A stretch of DNA of 17,460 bases from UBA940 sp964464465 (GTDB taxonomy: Bacteria; Bacteroidota; Bacteroidia; Bacteroidales; Rikenellaceae). A model generated the notes under the pieces. That model did not search any database. It was not told the origin of the DNA and was given only the letters and a program-made list of their open reading frames with translations. Position numbers and translations under genes: made by a program. Location: assembly GCA_964464465.1 (NCBI GenBank), contig CAYXGF010000038.1:1-17460 (forward strand), in the 5' to 3' direction. Below, piece by piece: positions 1 through 6,916 of the stretch; within the stretch, counting starts at the first letter, position 1; the number at the start of each line of letters is the position of its first letter.

Positions 1-6
1 GTTAAA

Positions 7-39
7 TTGTGTATGAATTTGTATTTGGTAGATACACAA
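7..39. repeat. Inverted repeat near the window edge
   Basis: TTGTGTAT at 7-14 is exactly complementary to ATACACAA at 32-39, with a 17-nt spacer. It lies just upstream of the 95-aa reading frame and could be an operator or a weak hairpin. There is no T-tract, so it is not a convincing terminator. Confidence 0.4.
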
Positions 40-73
40 ATGCGCTCCTTTTTTCAAAAAAACACACCGGCAC

Positions 74-361
74 ATGGCAACTAAGAAAAAGCCCGCGACA
101 GGCGGCAATGAGATAAAACGCGTCATAACCGACATCACACTGCACATAGACCCCTTGGATGGCATAATGGCGGCAGCGACGATGGAACGGTTCCTGCCTG
201 TGATTATAGACACATTCCGTCCGGCGAGCAAGCCCGAGGCATTGGAAATACTGAAAGACACGTTATATAATGTCGTCGACGAGCTGGCTACAAGAAGCCT
301 CGAACGAGTCGGAGTCCGGGAGGCCCTGAAAGAGAAGTTCGACGGAATAGAGGTGATATGA
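74..361 (+). CDS. Hypothetical protein, 95 aa
   Basis: I do not recognise this protein family. The frame encodes a 95-residue soluble protein with a basic, disordered-looking N-terminus (MATKKKPATGG) followed by mostly helical sequence and an acidic C-terminal half ending in DGIEVI. There is no signal peptide, membrane segment or cysteine motif. The stop TGA overlaps the ATG of a following frame (ATGA at 358-361), the usual sign of translational coupling, but that following frame breaks after five codons. The gene points the same way as the rplY operon yet is separated from it by about 350 nt and a new promoter, so it probably belongs to a different, upstream unit. It may be a leftover of an accessory or phage-like element. 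That the frame is coding rests on its protein-like composition and the coupled start. Confidence 0.5.
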   Translation: MATKKKPATGGNEIKRVITDITLHIDPLDGIMAAATMERFLPVIIDTFRPASKPEALEILKDTLYNVVDELATRSLERVGVREALKEKFDGIEVI

Positions 362-588
362 AAGAGCGCCTCTGAAACGCACGACACGCGGCAGAATCAA
401 TCTTACAGCGTGTAGTGTGTTTTTGCCGGGCATTGATAGCTGCGGCGCCGGAACTCGGAGCTTCGCGGAGCCATGTGCGGGGTTGTGGACGAGCAGGAAA
501 TGACGCGCCTCGAAAAGCTGAACTTGAAGGAGGTGCTCCGCGAGCAGATTGGAAAAATGAAGTGGGCTTGACGCGCGCATGTTTTTGA
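358..588 (+). pseudogene. Possible decayed small gene after the 95-aa ORF
   Basis: An ATG at 358 overlaps the previous stop but reads MKERL and then TGA at 373-375. Beyond that stop the same frame is open to a TGA at 586-588. A different frame contains a protein-like 32-residue stretch from ATG 473 to TGA 571, ending in a helical, charged segment (LEKLNLKEVLREQIGKMKW). One stop and one frame change would join these pieces, which is what a decaying gene looks like. I do not recognise the product, and the region could equally be non-coding. Confidence 0.25.
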
Positions 589-614
589 ATTTCGAATAAA
601 TAGTGTTACCTTTG
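583..614 (+). promoter_or_regulatory. Bacteroidota-type promoter of the rplY operon
   Basis: The -7 element TACCTTTG (607-614) matches the Bacteroidota consensus TANNTTTG exactly. TTTTG at 583-587 supplies the -33 element, with 19 bp between them. Transcription would start near 620-622, giving a leader of about 90 nt before the L25 start codon. Confidence 0.75.
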
Positions 615-622
615 TGCCCGCA

Positions 623-674
623 GGCATTTATGGGGCCGCCGGGCCGCAACTGGACGCGGAGGCTGAGTGATGCC
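623..674 (+). promoter_or_regulatory. Structured 5' leader of the rplY operon
   Basis: Three nested complementary segments can pair: GGCAT (623-627) with ATGCC (670-674), GCC (638-640) with GGC (661-663), and CCGC (644-647) with GCGG (656-659) around an 8-nt loop, aactggac. Together they form a plausible interrupted hairpin just after the predicted transcription start. Leaders of ribosomal-protein operons often carry autoregulatory structures. I do not know a described family that this matches, so regulation is inference. Confidence 0.3.
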
Positions 675-709
675 GTAGGTAACAATACATTAAACACAAC
701 ATTCTGAAA

Positions 710-1285
710 ATGAAAACATTCGAATTGAAAGCCGCTAAACGTGAAGGTTTCGGCAAGAAAGAGAGCAAAGTAGTGCGCCGCGAAGGTATGGTGCCTTGCG
801 TGGTTTACGGAGGCGGCGAGACCCTCCATGTAAGCGTCAACGCAAAAGAGGTGAAACCGCTTATCTACACCCCCAACGCTTATATCGTGGAACTCGATGT
901 AGAGGGTACAAAGGTGCAGGCCGTGATGCGTGAGGTGCAGTTCCACCCCGTTAAGGACGAAGTGCTCCATATAGATTTCTATCGCGTGCAGAGCGGAAAA
1001 CCCGTAGCAATAGATATTCCCGTGAAACTGGTCGGTAACTCGGAAGGTGTCAAGCTCGGCGGTAAACTCGCCCAGAGCAAGCGTAAACTGCGCGTGAGCG
1101 GTCTGGCTGAAAACCTGCCCGACGAACTGACTGTCGATATTACCAACCTGGGTATCGGTAAGTCCATCTTCGTAGGCGACCTCAGTTACGAGAACCTCAC
1201 TCTGCTTACTCCCGCTACAACCGCTGTATGCGCCGTACGCGTAACTCGTGCTTCGCGTGGTGCTGCCGCTGCCGCCGGAAAATAG
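710..1285 (+). CDS. rplY: 50S ribosomal protein L25/general stress protein Ctc
   Basis: This is a 191-residue protein of the long L25 (Ctc/TL5) type. The N-terminal domain (about residues 1-92) is the 5S rRNA-binding L25 fold and carries the family signature around residues 77-90 (QFHP, then HIDF). The C-terminal beta domain (about 100-180) is the extra TL5-type domain. The tail ends in a short alanine-rich stretch. The protein binds 5S rRNA in the large ribosomal subunit. The ATG at 710 is preceded by an A-rich stretch (ttctgaaa) instead of a Shine-Dalgarno sequence, as is common in Bacteroidota. It is the first gene of an operon with pth and an S4-domain gene, transcribed from the promoter at 583-614. 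Confidence 0.95.
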   Translation: MKTFELKAAKREGFGKKESKVVRREGMVPCVVYGGGETLHVSVNAKEVKPLIYTPNAYIVELDVEGTKVQAVMREVQFHPVKDEVLHIDFYRVQSGKPVAIDIPVKLVGNSEGVKLGGKLAQSKRKLRVSGLAENLPDELTVDITNLGIGKSIFVGDLSYENLTLLTPATTAVCAVRVTRASRGAAAAAGK

Positions 1286-1314
1286 TCTCAGTGTATAACA
1301 CAAGAGCTTAAATC

Positions 1315-1878
1315 TTGAAATATCTCATAACGGGGCTGGGAAATATCGGCGCCGAGTATGCCGAAACCCGCCACAATATAGGTTTTAAAGTGTTGGACAC
1401 CATTGCTGAGGTGTCCAATGCTTCTTTTTGCAGCCAGCGGTACGGTGATGTGGCCACAATTAGAATGAGAGGCAATTCCGTGACGCTCCTAAAACCGTCG
1501 ACATATATGAACCTCAGCGGCAAGGCCGTCAGATACTGGATGCAGCAGTTGAAAATCGAACTCCCGAACCTGCTGGTGGTCGTAGATGATATTGCAATAC
1601 CGTTCGGAGCCGTCAGACTCAGAGCCAAAGGCAGCGACGGGGGACACAACGGTCTGAAAAACATTAACGAGATGCTCGGCAGTCAGGAGTATGCCCGTCT
1701 GCGTTTCGGAATCGGCGGCGACTTCCCGCGCGGTGCACAGATTGATTATGTGCTCGGGCAGTGGAATTCCCAGGAGCGGGAGGCGATGCCTGCCAGACTC
1801 GCTCTTGCGGCCCAGGCGGTCGAAACTTTCGTCTGCCGGGGATTGCAGTGCGCGATGAACGAGTTCAACAACAAATAA
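1315..1878 (+). CDS. pth: Peptidyl-tRNA hydrolase (Pth), TTG start
   Basis: Pth releases the peptide from peptidyl-tRNAs that drop off the ribosome, recycling the tRNA. The 187-residue length is normal for the family. GLGN (7-10) and RHN (19-21) place the catalytic histidine at residue 20, as in E. coli Pth. The conserved Asn lies in TYMNLSG (63-69), the catalytic Asp corresponds to D91 in VVVDDIAIP, and SDGGHNG (107-113) is the substrate-binding loop. The start codon is TTG at 1315: translation from there gives MKYLITGLGN, the canonical Pth N-terminus, and no in-frame ATG fits better. It lies 29 nt after rplY and 7 nt before the S4-domain gene, so the three are co-transcribed. Confidence 0.95.
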   Translation: MKYLITGLGNIGAEYAETRHNIGFKVLDTIAEVSNASFCSQRYGDVATIRMRGNSVTLLKPSTYMNLSGKAVRYWMQQLKIELPNLLVVVDDIAIPFGAVRLRAKGSDGGHNGLKNINEMLGSQEYARLRFGIGGDFPRGAQIDYVLGQWNSQEREAMPARLALAAQAVETFVCRGLQCAMNEFNNK

Positions 1879-1885
1879 AAACTAT

Positions 1886-2296
1886 ATGGGCAGTGGCGTG
1901 AGAATAGACAAGTGGCTGTGGTCGGTGCGTATATACAAGACACGCAGCGATGCGGCGGAGGCCTGCCGGCTCAACCGTGTGCTGGTGGGCGGTGCATATT
2001 GCAAACCGTCTTACGAGGTGAAAATCGGGGATGTGCTCACGGTCAGAAAGGCACCTGTGGTATATACGTACCGTGTGAAGGAGCTGGTGACGTCGCGGCA
2101 GGGGGCCAAGAATGTGCCCGAGTATGTGGACAACATCACTCCGCAGGAGGAGCTCGACAAACTGCATCCGCCTCATCAGACGATTTTCGTGTCGCGCGAC
2201 AGGGGCACCGGACGGCCTACGAAAAAAGAGCGCCGGGAAATCGACGCTCTGATGGATGATTTGTCATATCCGGGGATGGAGGATACGGACGAATAG
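1886..2296 (+). CDS. S4-domain RNA-binding protein (HSP15/HslR-like)
   Basis: This is a 136-residue protein with an N-terminal S4 RNA-binding domain (about residues 5-70). The HSP15 signature RIDKWLW is at 6-12, followed by KTRSDAAEAC and the GD-containing turn VKIGDVLTV. The C-terminal third is charged and ends in an acidic tail. E. coli HSP15 binds stalled 50S subunits carrying nascent-chain tRNA, a role that fits placement beside L25 and peptidyl-tRNA hydrolase. The specific function here is inferred from family and context. It starts 7 nt after pth and is followed within 25 nt by a strong intrinsic terminator that closes the operon. Confidence 0.88.
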   Translation: MGSGVRIDKWLWSVRIYKTRSDAAEACRLNRVLVGGAYCKPSYEVKIGDVLTVRKAPVVYTYRVKELVTSRQGAKNVPEYVDNITPQEELDKLHPPHQTIFVSRDRGTGRPTKKERREIDALMDDLSYPGMEDTDE

Positions 2297-2319
2297 CCGG
2301 GATGCGGCCGAGAGAATCA

Positions 2320-2355
2320 ACGGGGCGGGAATATGTGAGTTCCCGCCCCGTTTTG
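2320..2355 (+). terminator. Intrinsic terminator of the rplY-pth-S4 operon
   Basis: ACGGGGCGGGAA (2320-2331) and TTCCCGCCCCGT (2340-2351) form a perfect 12-bp GC-rich stem with an 8-nt loop, followed by TTT on the plus strand. It lies 24 nt after the S4-domain stop codon. Confidence 0.9.
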
Positions 2356-2726
2356 TATACATCCTCTCCGGAGAGACGGGGCCGCATACCGTGTGCATGA
2401 ATCGGGTTTGCGGCAGGATGCGGATTAGCCCGCACCAGATGCAGGTCCGGCTTATTGTATGTTTCAGTGATTGGCTCCGTATCTCAGCTTGTCGCGGACC
2501 GGAGTGCTGACTTCCGGCATTCAGCCGAGAAATAAAAACGGGTGCCGGCACAACAACTACTCATTGGTATTGGGAATGACAATGCACCGCTGCTGCCCCG
2601 CACAGGGAACGGAGCGATTTTACCGATGCAAAAAATACTGTTGCGAGTTTTCCAATTTTATGAATAGGTATAAAGAGTTGTAATCTCTTTATCTGACATT
2701 TCCAATGTCTATATGTTGCATTTTTA
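2356..2726. other. Gene-free interval between the rplY operon and the phage cassette
   Basis: This stretch of about 370 nt has no reading frame that looks like a protein, no tRNA-like cloverleaf and no clear promoter. A weak TATTTTTTGCA-like box on the minus strand near 2626-2638 does not fit TANNTTTG spacing. The right part (2640-2726) becomes AT-rich and holds the two hairpins listed separately. One edge of the inserted phage cassette should lie in this interval. Confidence 0.5.
2670..2709 (-). repeat. Tandem short hairpins downstream of the endolysin gene
   Basis: ATAAAGAG (2670-2677) pairs with CTCTTTAT (2685-2692) around a 7-nt loop. Two bases later GACATT (2695-2700) pairs with AATGTC (2704-2709) around TCC. 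They sit 18-57 nt past the end of the last minus-strand phage gene and may act as its 3' end or mark an element boundary. Neither has a proper T-tract, so calling a terminator would be a guess. Confidence 0.4.
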
Positions 2727-3137
2727 TCAGTTCCCGAAATCGGCGTGAAACAGTTCCCAACCCCTGTGCAGAGGTTCTGTGGCGGCGTCCTTGCCGTTCT
2801 CGACACGGCTTATCGCTTTGACTATCGGTATCATATCGTCCGGGTTAAGCGTATCGACAGCTGTGTCGGCATTGATGCCTGATATGCGCTCCACTGCGCG
2901 GATATAATCTTCCGTGGCATTCTCCCCGGGCGGGGCATAGCGCGAAATCATTCCGCGAATCGTTCTCAGTCCGTACCGTTTCGCGTAGGTGTGCAGCAGC
3001 ACGAATATCGCACGGTAGCCCCATTCCATCGACACGAAGCTCTTGAACGACATGTCGCTGCCCGCGGTCTCGCCTTTGTAGCGGGCTGGACCGCGGCGTA
3101 TGTTGCCGGGATTACGGTTTCTCAGTCCTCTGCTCAT
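2727..3137 (-). CDS. Phage lysozyme-like endolysin (NPGNIR family)
   Basis: The protein opens with RGLRNRNPGNIR (residues 3-14), the hallmark of a family common in Bacteroidota phages and usually annotated as a structural protein or lysozyme-like lysin. The rest fits a small muramidase-like fold, including the segments FVSMEWGYRAIF and NPDDMIPIVKAIS. It is expected to degrade peptidoglycan at lysis or entry. Its position directly after, and overlapping, a holin gene supports a lysis role. I chose ATG 3137 because family members begin at MxRGLRN. ATG 3149, four codons upstream, is the alternative. The start overlaps the holin gene by 26 nt. It is the last gene of the cassette. Confidence 0.72.
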   Translation of the reverse strand: MSRGLRNRNPGNIRRGPARYKGETAGSDMSFKSFVSMEWGYRAIFVLLHTYAKRYGLRTIRGMISRYAPPGENATEDYIRAVERISGINADTAVDTLNPDDMIPIVKAISRVENGKDAATEPLHRGWELFHADFGN

Positions 3138-3555
3138 CGCCAAGTGCATTGTCCATTTTGTCTTTCATGTAGCGCCTCAGATGAAGAAATACCGGATGGC
3201 GCGAAATCTCGGCGGCGTTTTCCAGATAGCTCCAAAATTCGACACCGCACACGAAGCCCGTAAACAGTTTTGCAAGATGCAACTGCATGAAATTGAGTAT
3301 CACCGAGTCTATAAGCCATGCCAGCGATATGCCGGCCATCACCAGAAGCATCTTGCTGGCCGTGTTCCAGGCTTTGCAACTCTCGAACGCCCAGTGACGA
3401 CCCGCGCGACGGTCCCTTACGGCGGAGGCCGTGACTCCTGTGACGAAATCCACCGCTATGAACACGCAGGCGCAGACGACCAGTCCGCGAACCGGCATGA
3501 ACAGACCGGACAGGGCGCACAGTGCACCGCAGATGTTTCTATAAATCTGTTCCAT
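3112..3555 (-). CDS. Phage holin (phage_holin_4-like)
   Basis: This 147-residue membrane protein has hydrophobic segments at about residues 8-19, 24-42, 68-89 and 94-110, and a charged C-terminal tail. The segment FIAVDFVTGVTAS (32-44), with its buried Asp and following TG, is typical of the toxin-secretion/phage-lysis holin family 4, as is the GVEFWSYLENA segment (104-114). Holins form inner-membrane lesions that time lysis and release the endolysin. The gene overlaps the upstream connector-like gene by 17 nt and the downstream lysin gene by 26 nt, so the three are likely translated in a coupled way. Confidence 0.8.
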   Translation of the reverse strand: MEQIYRNICGALCALSGLFMPVRGLVVCACVFIAVDFVTGVTASAVRDRRAGRHWAFESCKAWNTASKMLLVMAGISLAWLIDSVILNFMQLHLAKLFTGFVCGVEFWSYLENAAEISRHPVFLHLRRYMKDKMDNALGDEQRTEKP

Positions 3556-4030
3556 GGGACGACGTGATTATTACTCCTCCCGCAATGGAGCAGCGGTTAA
3601 GGACGTTGTGCCTGCTGTCGTATTCCGGATAAAGCTCGGCGGAAGATTCGATATGCTGCACGGCTCTGCGCATCAGGGCCGCGGCCTGGTCGAGCGTTGC
3701 CGAGATTAGCTTGTCGAGCTGTGCTCCGGAGGCGGATTGAAGAGTGTCGGTCCTGATTTGTACGACTCCGCCGTCCGAATTCTGCATCCACAGTCGCGGC
3801 AGTATCATTGCCTTCACGTAGAGGGCGAGTGCCGGAAGTATGTAGTCCGAAAGAAGGGTGGGGTATGAGCCGTTTTGAAGTGCCGTATAGAGCGCTCCAA
3901 GAACCGGAGATATGTATTTCTGCTCGGCTGAGAGAATGTCCGATGTGCTCACCGACTGCTCCCTTATGAAGTCCGAGGGCCGGAAAGCCGTCTGTATGAC
4001 CTGTGACGGTGTTATGAGTGTGTCTGCCAT
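3539..4030 (-). CDS. Putative phage head-tail connector protein (DUF6712-like)
   Basis: This 163-residue protein is mostly helical, with a long central hydrophobic helix region (YILPALALYVKAMILPRLW, 63-81) and a C-terminal motif YPEYDSRHNVLNR (134-146). Proteins with this layout are found in Bacteroidota phages next to portal and capsid genes and are generally left as domains of unknown function. Length and position immediately after the portal resemble head-completion/connector proteins of tailed phages. The functional call rests mainly on that context, and the family assignment is from memory. It begins 1 nt after the portal stop codon and overlaps the holin gene by 17 nt. Confidence 0.5.
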   Translation of the reverse strand: MADTLITPSQVIQTAFRPSDFIREQSVSTSDILSAEQKYISPVLGALYTALQNGSYPTLLSDYILPALALYVKAMILPRLWMQNSDGGVVQIRTDTLQSASGAQLDKLISATLDQAAALMRRAVQHIESSAELYPEYDSRHNVLNRCSIAGGVIITSSHGTDL

Positions 4031-4031
4031 G

Positions 4032-5302
4032 TCAGTCTATGTTTCTCATCTGGTATTTGGTAATCTGCGACAGGAAAAGCTGCTGCTCCGGCGCGCTCTC
4101 GTCATAGTCCATTCCGTCGGCCTTGCGGGCCTCCCATACTTTCATGTAAAGCGGTTTGGCCTTGGTGGGCGGATGATTTATGACTTGAAGCGAAGAGGCG
4201 TTATCTCCCAGAATGTTCTCGATAAGCTCCCTGATAGGTTCGAGTAGCTCGGCCTGCTCCACAAGGATGACGGTGTTCAGCGCGACCTCGTATTCGTGGA
4301 GTATCCGCTCGGAGTCGAAACCAGAGCTGTAATCCAGTCCGCTCAGAGCCCGGAACCACGAATGCGCCACGACTATGTCGGCTGTGGCCTGCTCGTGCAG
4401 CGAGCGCCAGTCGCCTTCGTTGGAACTCTCTATCGGAATGAACCGCGAGGTGTCGGACTCGGCGCTGTCTCGAATCATGAACATGACCTGTCCCGGATTG
4501 CCTGCGAATTTGCGCTGGGCCATGCGGACAATTTCGTCAGCCTGCGCCTCGCTGTCGACCGATGCGTCGAGCATCATCACTCCGGAGAGCTGAAACGAGT
4601 TGTCGAGCCGGCTGATGTTCCATTTGTCGGTTTTGTAGGCTATGGCCGAGACATTCATTCCGGCAATGTAAGGCGGTACGCCGTAGTGCTCGAACATCGG
4701 CTCGTAGTCCTTGTAGTGTATTACGGAGCGCAGTGTCCCGTCCTCGGCCTGTTCGAACACGGGGTAGAGCNNNNNNNNNNGCTGTATACGCCGCGCAGTC
4801 TTTCGTCGGTCAACGGCAGCGTGCGCGCGTCCGCAGGCGAGAATGCCGACCAGTCGTGGTGAAGCAGCACGTGCTGCGAGTCGCGGCTAAGGCGGCAGCG
4901 CGATGCATCCTGGTGGAATATGGACAGGAACGAGTACCTCTCGTCGGTGACAATCTCTGCGAATGCGTTGCCGAACAGCGATTTGTCGAATGCCAGTTTC
5001 GACATCACCTGCCGAAGGCTCTCACCGCATCCGTTGGCTCGCTGCACGAACTGCGACAGAGCCGCAAGGGAGGTGTCCCAGGCGAATCCCTTGCCGGAGA
5101 TGTAGTCGGCCTTGTCGTTGATTATGCGGCGGTGAGTTGTGGAGCGGCGCGACATGAGCGAGAGAGCGTAGGGGAAAAGGTTGTCGCTGCCCCAGCGCCA
5201 GAACTTGTCGCCTTCGCTGGTGCTGCCGAACTGTATGAACCCGTCGGCCGAGTCCCGGACCGTGAACATTCCGTATACGGATTTTGATTTTTGGTCTTTC
5301 AT
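4032..5302 (-). CDS. Phage portal protein, interrupted by an assembly gap
   Basis: The portal forms the dodecameric channel at the capsid vertex through which DNA passes. The N-terminal part (5302-4781, 174 codons, starting MKDQKSK) and the C-terminal part (4769-4032, in frame from LYPVFEQAEDGT) are in different frames across ten N bases at 4771-4780. The C-terminal part carries the strongest portal-like features: VIHYKDYEPMFEHYGVP, then a helix-rich stretch with QAELLEPIRELIENIL. The two parts together give about 419 residues, near the usual size. ATG 5302 was chosen because an upstream extension would run through a terminator hairpin. Because the gap length is unknown, the frame change is best read as an assembly artefact and not a true frameshift. 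Confidence 0.75.
4771..4780. other. Assembly gap (10 N)
   Basis: Ten undetermined bases inside the portal gene. For the two coding parts to be in one frame, the true number of bases between 4770 and 4781 must be 3k+2, so ten is a placeholder or an incorrect estimate. Confidence 0.95.
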
Positions 5303-5336
5303 TTTTATTCGAATTGGTTGTGATTGTTGAAATAAA

Positions 5337-5364
5337 GGGGGCGGAGCGATGATACTCCGCCCCC
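5337..5364 (-). terminator. Intrinsic terminator between tail-tube-like and portal genes
   Basis: GGGGGCGGAG (5337-5346) and CTCCGCCCCC (5355-5364) form a perfect 10-bp GC-rich stem with an 8-nt loop. Read on the minus strand the stem is followed by TTTATTTC. It lies 11 nt after the stop codon of the upstream gene and 34 nt before the portal ATG. No TANNTTTG promoter is visible between the hairpin and the portal, so portal and downstream genes probably depend on read-through. Confidence 0.8.
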
Positions 5365-5375
5365 GATTCAGCCAG

Positions 5376-5873
5376 TTACTGGTATTTGACAACTCTGCGT
5401 GCGGGTGAGGCGTCCTCGCTGCGTAGCGTTACCGTGTGGCCGCAGAAATCCAGAGGTTTAGTGCCGCTCGATGTTTCAAGCCTGTTTACTCTGAGCGGAT
5501 ACTCCGTAGTCAGAAGGGCCGAGTATCCGACGAGCATCATTCCGCTGTCGGGCGTGGTTATGACTGCCAGTACGCCCGAAGGGCATGTCAGGAGCCGTCT
5601 CAGGGCCTCTTGCGCATCGCGACCCATGCCGGTGATGTCGAAAGTCAGGGTATGGACGGTTTTGGGCGTACCGTCTGTCGTGTCCGTAGTTTCGGTGTAC
5701 GAGCAGGAGTCCTCCCTGCAATCGAACTCTGTCCAGCCGTTTTTCGAGAATACCTGATATTCGCTTCGGGCGTTCACCATGATGTGAGACAGCTCCTCGG
5801 CTGCAATCAGCGCTATTTTCCGTATCCCGCCGCGAGTGCGGGACTGCGGGTGTGAAAATCCGGATAACTTCAT
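5376..5873 (-). CDS. Putative phage tail-tube-like structural protein
   Basis: This 165-residue protein lacks a membrane segment and is predominantly beta by composition. The middle segment (TFDITGMGRDAQEALRRLL) and the C-terminal part (MLVGYSALLTTEYPLRV, then GHTVTLRSEDASPARR) resemble small structural proteins of Bacteroidota phages encoded beside the capsid. Size, beta-rich character and position three bases after the capsid gene suggest a tail tube or other head-tail structural protein. I cannot tell which from sequence alone. It is followed by an intrinsic terminator, so with the capsid it would be among the most abundant products of the cassette. Confidence 0.5.
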   Translation of the reverse strand: MKLSGFSHPQSRTRGGIRKIALIAAEELSHIMVNARSEYQVFSKNGWTEFDCREDSCSYTETTDTTDGTPKTVHTLTFDITGMGRDAQEALRRLLTCPSGVLAVITTPDSGMMLVGYSALLTTEYPLRVNRLETSSGTKPLDFCGHTVTLRSEDASPARRVVKYQ

Positions 5874-5876
5874 TCG

Positions 5877-6869
5877 CTAAGATGCAAGATAAGCCATCGA
5901 GATGAGTTCCGGCAGCAGGTAGTCGCATCCGGCCATGAATACCGCTCTCTGGCGGTTCTGCATCTCGTCTGGGTTGTACCACATTCTCACCTCCGTTCCG
6001 GGGAAGTCGGCGGTGTTTACGGCCAGAGCCAGATTGCGTCTGTCGGTCAGAATCACCAGCGAGGATGGAAGGTCCCGGCAAGAGCGCAGTGCGTTGTTGA
6101 TTTGCATGTCCACAACCGGAATTCCTCTGAACAGAAGTGCGTCGCGGCCGTTCTGACGTGCCAGATAAGCCGATTCGAGTTCGGCGTTGTTCAGGCTCTC
6201 CTCATAAGAGTTGCAGATTTCCGTGGTGGCGAAGAAAGCCAGATTACCCTCGTTTTTCAGCTGCCGCAGTTCGTCGGGAGCCGAATCCCATACTTTTTTT
6301 AGGATTGTTTCGCCGAATCCGTCTTTCAGAATGTCGGCCTGCTGGTAAGTGCTGGTGTAGAATTCTCCCTCCTCGTCGTCCGTGATGTCTGCCATGAGGC
6401 GGGTGATGATTCCGTCGAAGGTGTTGTACTTGCTGGTTCGGGCGGTGCTTCCTACCCACATCGTGTTGCGGATGCTTTCGGCGATTGACTGCTTGAAAAT
6501 TGCCGTTTCCGCCTGTTCGAGCTCCGTTCCGGTAAGGTCCTCCATGTTCACGTCGCTGCGAGATGCAATCTGCTCGTAGACCATGTCGAAATAGTCAGAT
6601 GCCGAGTAGCCTATCTCGGCCTTTACCTTTTGCAGCTTTATGGTCTTCTGGAACTTTTCGGCTGCTTTCCCTCCGTTCCATCCCGGCTCTCCGTATTTCT
6701 GCAATATGTCCGGAGAGCCCTGCCAGAAGTGCAGCGTAGTCGGCACTGGCATGTTGTACATGATTTTGATGCCGAGGCTGTTTGCGTCGGGACCGCTGAG
6801 GATGGGTCTGAAAAAGATTGTTTCGAGGTCTTTGCCCGAATAGGTTTTGGCTTGTTCGATTTTGCTCAT
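5877..6869 (-). CDS. Phage major capsid protein (HK97-fold-like)
   Basis: This 330-residue protein has the size and position (after a ClpP-like protease, before tail and portal genes) of an HK97-fold major capsid protein. It starts with a soluble, helical N-terminal region. Around residues 140-160 is WVGSTARTSKYNTFDGI, like the segment of capsid proteins that precedes the large insertion. The C-terminal region includes FRGIPVVDMQINNAL and NLALAVNTADFPGTEVRMWYNPDEMQNRQRA-type strands, resembling the A- and P-domain ends of Bacteroidota phage capsids. It would form the icosahedral shell after cleavage or assembly by the neighbouring protease. There is no separate scaffold gene. It starts 47 nt after the protease gene. 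Confidence 0.75.
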   Translation of the reverse strand: MSKIEQAKTYSGKDLETIFFRPILSGPDANSLGIKIMYNMPVPTTLHFWQGSPDILQKYGEPGWNGGKAAEKFQKTIKLQKVKAEIGYSASDYFDMVYEQIASRSDVNMEDLTGTELEQAETAIFKQSIAESIRNTMWVGSTARTSKYNTFDGIITRLMADITDDEEGEFYTSTYQQADILKDGFGETILKKVWDSAPDELRQLKNEGNLAFFATTEICNSYEESLNNAELESAYLARQNGRDALLFRGIPVVDMQINNALRSCRDLPSSLVILTDRRNLALAVNTADFPGTEVRMWYNPDEMQNRQRAVFMAGCDYLLPELISMAYLAS

Positions 6870-6916
6870 GAGATTGAAAATTTTAGATTGTTTAAAGTGG
6901 TTCCTTCAAGGAATTT

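Noticed and set aside
263..1303. Long minus-strand open frame opposite the L25 gene
   Set aside because: It is antisense to a secure L25 gene, has low-complexity His/Phe/Cys-rich composition and no recognisable domain; it arises from the codon usage of the real gene.
2264..2551. 95-codon minus-strand frame in the interval after the S4-domain gene
   Set aside because: It runs through the operon terminator and into the S4-domain gene, has no promoter or start context and no recognisable sequence.
2610..2660. Possible minus-strand promoter (TATTTTTTGCA) in the gene-free interval
   Set aside because: The TA and TTTG parts are spaced one base too far apart for TANNTTTG, the possible -33 TTG is too close, and nothing recognisable lies downstream.
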